Origin: an uncultured Rhodanobacter sp. | Lineage (GTDB): Bacteria > Pseudomonadota > Gammaproteobacteria > Xanthomonadales > Rhodanobacteraceae | Direction of reading: 5' to 3' | DNA length: 6,927 nucleotides | NCBI GenBank assembly: GCA_903827735.1 | Contig: CAIKJM010000091.1 | Coordinates: forward strand, 1 to 6,927 | Shown here: piece by piece, positions 1 to 5,084 of the stretch | Numbering within the stretch: the first letter of the stretch is position 1 | How the letters are laid out: each line of letters begins with the position of its first letter | Translations under genes and position numbers: made by a program | The notes under the pieces: model-generated | Seen by the model: only the letters and a program-made list of their open reading frames with translations | Database searches by the model: none | What the model was told of the DNA's origin: nothing

Positions 1-255
1 ACGCTCGACGTCGCGGCGCCCGGCTCCTACAGCCAGTTCGGCAAGCTCACCTCGATCAAGGAAGAGGCCGGCGTGCCCGACTGGAAGGAGATGGTTGCTC
101 AGCTGGTCGAGGGCCACGAGATTGCCGCGCACACCGCTCGCGAAACCATCAAGGCTGCCGACGGCCCCGGCGACGAGGGCACGGCCGATATGGTCACCGG
201 CCGCCTGAAAGAGCACGAGAAAACTGCCTGGATGCTGCGCTCGCTGCTGAAATAA
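1..255 (+). CDS. dps: Dps family ferritin-like DNA-protection protein, C-terminal part (5' truncated)
   Basis: The frame is open from the first base and gives the last 84 residues of a Dps-type protein. Family members are usually about 150-180 residues, so roughly half is visible. Recognisable Dps features are APGSYSQF at fragment residues 6-13, followed by KLTSIKE, then two amphipathic helices including LVEGHE (35-40) and the closing EHEKTAWMLRSLL (71-83), typical of the last helix. Dps proteins assemble into dodecameric shells in the cytoplasm that oxidise and store iron, using hydrogen peroxide, and often bind DNA in stationary phase or stress. The inter-subunit ferroxidase ligands normally lie in the N-terminal half, outside the window, so activity cannot be judged. 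There is no lysine-rich C-terminal tail. A perfect hairpin follows 26 bases after the TAA stop, so the gene probably ends its own transcript. Confidence 0.9.
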   Translation, partial: TLDVAAPGSYSQFGKLTSIKEEAGVPDWKEMVAQLVEGHEIAAHTARETIKAADGPGDEGTADMVTGRLKEHEKTAWMLRSLLK

Positions 256-281
256 GACTCGAACCACTCTCGGGTAACCAC

Positions 282-313
282 AGAACGGCGCCATTCTTCG
301 ATGGCGCCGTTCT
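282..313 (+). terminator. Probable intrinsic terminator of dps
   Basis: Bases 282-294 and 301-313 are perfect inverted copies (13-bp stem, GC-rich core GGCGCC) around a 6-base loop TCTTCG. The hairpin starts 26 bases after the dps stop. Only a short T stretch closes the stem (GTTCT) and no long T run follows, so termination may be imperfect. The stem bases are flanked by AGAA and TTCT, making it nearly symmetrical, and it could act on either strand, although no convergent gene is visible. Confidence 0.7.
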
Positions 314-411
314 CACGCTGGCCCCCGACCGCTAGCGAGCGTGAAGCATATCTGCCAAGGCTCTTTCCCCACCTGTGCTGACCTCGCGCTGACCACCTCG
401 GGCAGCCTTGG

Positions 412-441
412 TTGAGCCTACGTCCCGGTATTGGTTAAGCT
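412..441 (+). promoter_or_regulatory. Weak sigma70-like promoter candidate for ndvB
   Basis: TTGAGC (412-417) matches four of six bases of the -35 consensus. TAAGCT (436-441) matches three of six of the -10 consensus, with an 18-base spacer. It would start transcription near 448 and leave a leader of about 40 bases before the chosen TTG start. The match is poor and this is only the best-spaced pair I could find in the gap. Confidence 0.2.
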
Positions 442-474
442 TCCTAAGCTTATGCGCTTCAACGCAGGCTTTTT

Positions 475-480
475 CGGGAA
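475..480 (+). promoter_or_regulatory. Weak ribosome binding site deciding the ndvB TTG start
   Basis: CGGGAA ends 5 bases before the TTG at 486-488. Its purine core is the only Shine-Dalgarno-like element near a start codon that leaves the first membrane segment intact, and this is the main reason for choosing 486 over the TTG at 408. Complementarity to the 16S rRNA tail is modest. Confidence 0.4.
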
Positions 481-485
481 TTTTT

Positions 486-3086
486 TTGAGCGCCACGGCA
501 GCAAACCAAGACAGCAAGTACCCGCTTCTCTCCGCCCTGGCGATTGCGCTGGTCGTGGCCGCCCTGAATATCGGCTTGTGGTGGTGGGGCAACCTGCCCA
601 ACGGGCCGGGTGACTGGCACGGAAAAATCAATGGCCTCGCCTACACGGGATTCCAGCGATACCAGAATCCGTTTAATCACGATTTCCCCACGGATGACCA
701 GATCGCCGGTGATCTGAAGCTGCTGGCACAGTACACGGACAACATCAGCACCTACTCGATGCAGGTGAACCCGCAAGTCTTGCGCTTAGCAGAGAAACAG
801 GGTCTGAAAGTGATGGCCGGCGCCGAGATCGACAAGCGGCTGGATAACAACGAAAAGGAAATCGACGCGCTGATCGCGCAGGCCAGGCGCTACCCGGGCA
901 CCATTAACCGCGTGATCGTGGGCAACGAGGTGCTTTTCAGAAACGATCTGACGCCCGAAAAGATGATGGCCTACGCAGACCGAGTGCGTGCCGCGCTGCA
1001 TCAGCCTGTATCCATCGCCGAGCCCAACTACATCTGGCTGAAGTATCCGGAGCTCGCCGACCATGTCGATTTCATCACCATCCATCTTTTTCCGTTCTGG
1101 AACGGCAAAGATCGCACCGACGCGATCAATGACGCCGTCGGTTCATACGAAGATGTTCAGAAGCGCTTTCCCAACAAGCACATTGTGGTCGGCGAAGTCG
1201 GTTGGCCGTCCGCCGGCGATCGTCAGCAGCGCTCCGACCCCTCTATATCCAATGAGGCGATCTTCGATCGTGAGTGGCTCAATGAGGCAAAAAAACACCA
1301 CATCGACTACTACCTGTTCGAAGCCTTCGACCAGCCGTGGAAAGAAGCTCTCGGCGAAGGCCGCACCGGCGCCTATTGGGGCGTGTTCAACGCCGATCGT
1401 CAGCTGAAGTTTCCGCTGACCGGCTCGATCATCGAAGACACCAACTGGCCGTGGAAGGCGCTGGCCGCCAGTCTCCTCGCGCTGCTGCCGATGATCTGGT
1501 TCGCGCGCCGCTTCAGTCGCTTCAAGCCGATGGGCCGGTTGTTTTTCTGCGCATTGATCCAGCTGGCCTGCGGGCTGCTGACCTGGTCGGCAACGCTGCC
1601 GTTCAACTTTTATTTGAGCTGGATCGACTGGACCATGCTGGCGCTGCTGTTTCCGGCGCAGATCGCGATTCTCGCCATCTTGCTGATCAACGGCTTCGAA
1701 TTCACCGAAGTGCTGTGGCGCCGCCAGTGGGTGCGCAACGCCGGCATGCTGCGGCCGGATCGCCCGGAAAAGCAGCCGTTCGTGTCGATCCATCTGGCCT
1801 GTTACAACGAGCCGCCGGAGATGGTCATCATCACGCTCGATTCGCTGGCCGCGCTCGACTACGCCAACTTCGAAGTGCTGGTGATCGACAACAACACCAA
1901 GAATCCGGACGTGTGGAAACCGGTGCAGGCGTACTGCGAGCAGCTCGGCAAGCGCTTCCGCTTCTTCCATCTGGAACCGTGGCCGGGCTTCAAGGCCGGC
2001 GCGCTGAACTTCGGCCTGAAGGAAACCGACCCCGCCGCCGACGTGGTGGCGGTGATCGACGCCGACTACGAGGTGCGCAGCGACTGGCTGGCCACACTGA
2101 CCGGCCACTTTCACGACCCCAAGGTCGCCGTGGTGCAGTGCCCGCAGGCGCATCGCGAGTTCGAGAACAATACGTTCCGCCGCATGACCGCGTGGGAATA
2201 CGACGGCTTTTTCCGTATCGGCATGCATCACCGCAACGAGCGCAACGCCATCATCCAGCACGGCACCATGACCATGGTGCGACGTTCGGCGCTGGAAGGC
2301 ACCGGCGGCTGGTCGGAGTGGACGATCTGCGAGGACGCCGAGCTTGGCCTGCGCCTGATGCACTCCGGCTACGACCTGGTCTACGTCGACGAGCTGATGG
2401 GCAAGGGTCTGACCCCGGCCGACTTCAAGGCGTACAAGAGCCAGCGCTACCGCTGGGCCTTCGGCGCGATGCAGATCCTAAAGGGCCGCTGGCGCTGGAT
2501 GACCACACCCGGCCCGCTGTCCGGCGGTCAGCGCTTCCACTTCCTCACCGGCTGGTTCAGCTGGTTCGCCGACGCCCTGCATCTGCTTTTCAGCCTGATG
2601 GCGATTTTCTGGACCGCCGGCATGGTTGCCTTCCCCGAACTGTTCAGCCTGCCGATGCAGCTGTTCCTGATTCCGATCATCGGATTCTTTTTCGCCAAGG
2701 CGATCTTCGGCATCGTGCTCTATCGCGCCCGCGTTCCGTGCAGCTGGTACGACACGCTCATGGCTTCACTGGCCAGCATGGGCCTGAGCCACGCGATCGC
2801 CCGCGGTATTCTGCACGGCCTCACGCGCGAAAAAACCTCGTTCGTGGTGACCGCGAAGAGTCGGCGCCTGGGCGAATCGAGCTTCGCGGCGTTCGCACCG
2901 GTGCGCGAAGAAATGATGATGGCCTTCGCCATCAGCATGTGCGTGGTCGGCATCGCCATGGGCTACGCCTCGCACCTCATCGAGGGCAAGCTGTGGATCT
3001 TCATCCTGTGCGCGCAGTCGATTCCGTATTTCTCGGCGGTCGCCGGTGCCTGGATCGCTCACCGGGCGGGTGACAAAGCGGGCTGA
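486..3086 (+). CDS. ndvB: NdvB-like bifunctional beta-1,3-glucan synthase (GH17 + GT2), inner membrane
   Basis: The product is 866 residues from the TTG start. After a signal-anchor helix (about 14-33), a periplasmic GH17 domain (about 45-320) follows. It shows the acid/base motif VGNE (Glu148) and nucleophile motif VGEVGWP (Glu237). Three membrane helices (about 325-340, 350-370, 380-402) return the chain to the cytoplasm for a processive GT2 domain. This has VLVIDNN (Asp468), the DxD motif DAD (525-527), CED (Asp617) and QRYRW (653-657). Four more helices follow (about 690-718, 722-746, 810-829, 836-858), with a BcsA-like gating motif FVVTAK (786-791). There is no PilZ domain. In the family, GT2 polymerises UDP-glucose into beta-1,3-glucan and extrudes it; GH17 domains of proteobacterial NdvB proteins act as transglucosylases that branch or cyclise it. 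NdvB glucans are linked to osmoadaptation and biofilm antibiotic tolerance in Pseudomonas. The symbol rests on architecture, and the exact glucan is unknown. The gene stands alone, 219 bases before tamA. An alternative in-frame TTG at 408 would add 26 residues. Confidence 0.85.
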   Translation: MSATAANQDSKYPLLSALAIALVVAALNIGLWWWGNLPNGPGDWHGKINGLAYTGFQRYQNPFNHDFPTDDQIAGDLKLLAQYTDNISTYSMQVNPQVLRLAEKQGLKVMAGAEIDKRLDNNEKEIDALIAQARRYPGTINRVIVGNEVLFRNDLTPEKMMAYADRVRAALHQPVSIAEPNYIWLKYPELADHVDFITIHLFPFWNGKDRTDAINDAVGSYEDVQKRFPNKHIVVGEVGWPSAGDRQQRSDPSISNEAIFDREWLNEAKKHHIDYYLFEAFDQPWKEALGEGRTGAYWGVFNADRQLKFPLTGSIIEDTNWPWKALAASLLALLPMIWFARRFSRFKPMGRLFFCALIQLACGLLTWSATLPFNFYLSWIDWTMLALLFPAQIAILAILLINGFEFTEVLWRRQWVRNAGMLRPDRPEKQPFVSIHLACYNEPPEMVIITLDSLAALDYANFEVLVIDNNTKNPDVWKPVQAYCEQLGKRFRFFHLEPWPGFKAGALNFGLKETDPAADVVAVIDADYEVRSDWLATLTGHFHDPKVAVVQCPQAHREFENNTFRRMTAWEYDGFFRIGMHHRNERNAIIQHGTMTMVRRSALEGTGGWSEWTICEDAELGLRLMHSGYDLVYVDELMGKGLTPADFKAYKSQRYRWAFGAMQILKGRWRWMTTPGPLSGGQRFHFLTGWFSWFADALHLLFSLMAIFWTAGMVAFPELFSLPMQLFLIPIIGFFFAKAIFGIVLYRARVPCSWYDTLMASLASMGLSHAIARGILHGLTREKTSFVVTAKSRRLGESSFAAFAPVREEMMMAFAISMCVVGIAMGYASHLIEGKLWIFILCAQSIPYFSAVAGAWIAHRAGDKAG

Positions 3087-3182
3087 TCACACGCGGCGGC
3101 GGCGCACGCCATCGGCTATCACGCAGCATCCTTGGCCAGCGGCGCCGATGCGGCGCAGCGCGCCTTCGTTCGAAAACGTCAT

Positions 3183-3211
3183 GAACTCATCAGTTCTGCA
3201 CTGATGAGTTC
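3183..3211 (+). repeat. Perfect 12-bp inverted repeat, possible ndvB terminator or tamA operator
   Basis: GAACTCATCAGT (3183-3194) and ACTGATGAGTTC (3200-3211) are exact inverted copies around the 5-base centre TCTGC. It lies 97 bases after the ndvB stop and 95 bases before the tamA start. As RNA it would form a stable hairpin, but no T run follows, which argues against a classical intrinsic terminator. As DNA, the arm spacing would suit a dimeric repressor or activator. I cannot decide between the two. Confidence 0.6.
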
Positions 3212-3287
3212 TGTATCGCTAGGTTACTTTCATACAACGCGGACACTTGTGTAAGTAAGTTCGACGCCACGCTGTGTCAAAGCTACC

Positions 3288-3296
3288 GAGGACGGA
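3288..3296 (+). promoter_or_regulatory. Ribosome binding site of tamA
   Basis: GAGGACGGA lies 9 bases upstream of the ATG at 3306. GAGGA (3288-3292) matches the anti-Shine-Dalgarno core well but is 13 bases away; the GGA at 3294-3296 is better spaced. Together they support the ATG at 3306, which also gives a full signal peptide. Confidence 0.55.
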
Positions 3297-3305
3297 ACCC
3301 CACGC

Positions 3306-5084
3306 ATGCGCCGATTTTCACGACGCCCGCCATTTTTGCTGACCTTTTCGCTGCTGCTGTCGACGCCGCTGGCGCATGCCGCCGTCCAGCTGACGGTGGA
3401 CGGCGTGGACGACACGCTCAAAGGCGCGGTGACGTCGGGCGTGGAACTGTCTCAGTACGCCGCACGCGACATCAGCGCGGCGCAGGCGCGACGCCTCTAC
3501 GAGCGTGCGCCGGATCAGGTCAAGGCCGCACTGGCGCCTTACGGCTATTACGAGGCGACCACCACCGGCGACATCACTCAGGTCGGCAAGGACTGGAAGG
3601 TGACCCTGCACGTCAAACCCGGCGAGCCGGTGAAAATCACCGCCGTCCACCTCGCAATGGACAAACAGGCATCCGACATCGCAGCGATCCGCCGCGCCAT
3701 GCGCGCGCTGGAGCGCCAGCAGGGTCAGCCGCTCAACGACGGCGCCTACGATGACCTGCGCGATCGCATCAGTGGTTCGCTGACGGCCAACGGGTTCCTT
3801 GACGCCAAGCTGGTCACGCATAGGGTCGAAGTGAATCGCGCGGAGCACAGTGCGGTGATCAATCTTTCTTGGCGGGCGGGCCAACGCTATCGCTACGGTC
3901 AGGTGCATTTCGACAATTCGCAGTTCCGCGAGGATTTTCTCGAGCGCTATGTGCCGTTCAAGCCCGGCGACTATTTTTCGCAGGATCAGCTGCTGCAGCT
4001 GCAGCAGGCCCTGAACGGCGCCGACTATTTCTCGGTCGTCAACGTGCTGCCTGATGTGGACACCGCGAAAAACGGCGTAGTCGACATTAGCGTGCAGCTG
4101 GCACCAGCCAAGCGCACGATCTATACCGGCGGTCCGTTCATCGGTACCGATACCGGCCTGGGACTGCGCGGCGGCATCGAGCGGCGCTGGGTCAACGACC
4201 GCGGACACAAGTGGAAAAACGAAGTGGTGCTGGCGCAGCGCCTGAAAACGGTCTCCACGCTTTATTCCATTCCCCTGCCCGGCCAGAACCAGCGCAGCCT
4301 GAACTATGGCGCCACTTACCGCGACTCCAATACCGATACGTCGCAATCGCGCACGCTCGAGCTGGTCGCCAACGAAACCGAGCTATGGCACGGGTGGACC
4401 CGTACGATCGGCCTGCATGCACTGTCGGGCACGTTTACCGTCGGCAAGATAGGCAACGAGCCGGACAACACGCCGGGTCTCGAACATGGCCGCAGCACCG
4501 AGGTGTTTGGCCAGGCGTCGCTGTCGCGCAAAAAGGCCGACAACCCCAACTTCGTCCACCATGGCTGGTCGTTGAGCCTTACCGCCAGCAGCACGGCCGG
4601 TACGCTGCTGTCCGATGCGCGCTTCAGCCAGCTGATGGCCAACGCGAAATGGATCGACGCGTTCGGCGCCGACGAGCGCAACCGGCTGATACTGCGCGGC
4701 ACGGCTGGCGTTACCTGGACGAACGACTTCACCGCCCTGCCGCCGCAGCTGCGCTTCTTCGCCGGCGGCGATCAGTCGATCCGCGGTTATGGCTATCAGC
4801 AGGTCGGGCCGCTCAACAGCTACGGCCGCGTCATCGGCGGTGAAAATCTGCTGGTCGCTAGCACCGAAGTGGAGCACTACTTCACCCGAACCTGGGGCAT
4901 GGCCGCATTCGTCGATGCGGGCAACGCTTTCACCGGCACTGATTTCAGCCCCGTGGTCGGCGCTGGCCTCGGCGTGCGCTACCTGTCGCCGGTGGGCATG
5001 ATACGGGTCGACATCGGCACCCCCATCCACAACTCACGCCAGAGCGGTCTCGAACTGCATCTAGTGATCGGGCCGGATCTATGA
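3306..5084 (+). CDS. tamA: TamA, Omp85-family outer-membrane assembly factor
   Basis: The product is 592 residues, close to E. coli TamA in length. A signal peptide is clear: arginines at 2, 3, 6 and 7, a hydrophobic core about 9-20, and likely cleavage after AHA (23-25). Three periplasmic POTRA domains follow at about 27-104, 108-187 and 193-268, as usual for TamA (BamA has five). From about 270 to the end is a 16-stranded outer-membrane barrel. It carries the family's lumenal loop motif FFAGGDQSIRGYGY (484-497), whose RGY is characteristic of BamA/TamA. The final strand LELHLVIGPDL (582-592) is similar to the terminal strand of TamA and may act as its beta signal. TamA pairs with inner-membrane TamB. 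The complex was described as assembling autotransporters and other barrel proteins; TamB-type proteins are now also linked to phospholipid transport between membranes. The stop overlaps the tamB start by ATGA, so the two are one operon. No sign of truncation or frameshift. Confidence 0.92.
   Translation: MRRFSRRPPFLLTFSLLLSTPLAHAAVQLTVDGVDDTLKGAVTSGVELSQYAARDISAAQARRLYERAPDQVKAALAPYGYYEATTTGDITQVGKDWKVTLHVKPGEPVKITAVHLAMDKQASDIAAIRRAMRALERQQGQPLNDGAYDDLRDRISGSLTANGFLDAKLVTHRVEVNRAEHSAVINLSWRAGQRYRYGQVHFDNSQFREDFLERYVPFKPGDYFSQDQLLQLQQALNGADYFSVVNVLPDVDTAKNGVVDISVQLAPAKRTIYTGGPFIGTDTGLGLRGGIERRWVNDRGHKWKNEVVLAQRLKTVSTLYSIPLPGQNQRSLNYGATYRDSNTDTSQSRTLELVANETELWHGWTRTIGLHALSGTFTVGKIGNEPDNTPGLEHGRSTEVFGQASLSRKKADNPNFVHHGWSLSLTASSTAGTLLSDARFSQLMANAKWIDAFGADERNRLILRGTAGVTWTNDFTALPPQLRFFAGGDQSIRGYGYQQVGPLNSYGRVIGGENLLVASTEVEHYFTRTWGMAAFVDAGNAFTGTDFSPVVGAGLGVRYLSPVGMIRVDIGTPIHNSRQSGLELHLVIGPDL
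5081..5084 (+). promoter_or_regulatory. ATGA stop/start overlap coupling tamA and tamB
   Basis: The ATG of tamB (5081-5083) shares two bases with the TGA of tamA (5082-5084). No good Shine-Dalgarno precedes this ATG (only GGGCCGGA within the tamA coding end), which suggests that ribosomes finishing tamA restart on tamB and keep the two products in a fixed ratio. Confidence 0.75.

Larger units (their letters stand above)
314..485 (+). other. Non-coding leader between dps and ndvB with short repeats
   Basis: No credible gene is seen here. Visible structure comprises a 7-bp inverted pair, 313-319 with 338-344, directly after the dps hairpin; an 8-bp inverted pair CCAAGGCT (355-362) with AGCCTTGG (404-411); GCTGACC repeated at 377-383 and 388-394; and the heptamer TAAGCTT repeated at 436-442 and 445-451 with only two bases between. 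T tracts at 470-474 and 481-487 precede the ndvB start. Any of these may be chance; the TAAGCTT pair lies where promoter or operator elements of ndvB would be expected. Confidence 0.5.
3087..3305 (+). other. Non-coding gap between ndvB and tamA
   Basis: No open frame with a plausible start and ribosome site is visible. The first half is GC-rich, with GCGGCGC appearing twice (3140-3146 and 3150-3156), which allows a small 5-bp hairpin GCGCC/GGCGC. The second half is more AT-rich and contains the perfect dyad at 3183-3211, followed by what is probably the tamA promoter region. I could not identify a convincing -35/-10 pair. The drop in GC towards tamA is typical of an upstream regulatory region. 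Confidence 0.5.

Noticed and set aside
408..485. N-terminal extension of ndvB from the TTG at 408
   Set aside because: It has no good ribosome site, would place 26 poorly patterned residues before the signal anchor, and overlaps the leader repeats. The TTG at 486 has a better spaced purine stretch.
332..631. A 99-codon - strand frame across the ndvB leader and start
   Set aside because: Most of it is antisense to the ndvB N-terminus. It shows no domain and no clear upstream ribosome site.
1143..2363. A 406-codon open frame on the - strand inside ndvB
   Set aside because: It lies antisense to the conserved GH17 and GT2 domains. Its translation is rich in His, Arg, Gln and Ala with no recognisable fold, as expected opposite a GC-rich gene.
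1337..3073. A 578-codon open frame on the + strand overlapping ndvB in another frame
   Set aside because: The translation is Arg/Ala-rich with no motif, whereas the ndvB frame carries every catalytic motif. It is a shadow of high-GC codon use.
3141..3156. Small GC hairpin after ndvB (GCGCC/GGCGC) as a terminator
   Set aside because: It has only a 5-bp stem in a generally GC-rich stretch and no T run, so it is likely to be chance.
3318..4346. A 342-codon open frame on the - strand inside tamA
   Set aside because: It is opposite the signal peptide, POTRA domains and first barrel strands of tamA. No motif or ribosome site was seen.
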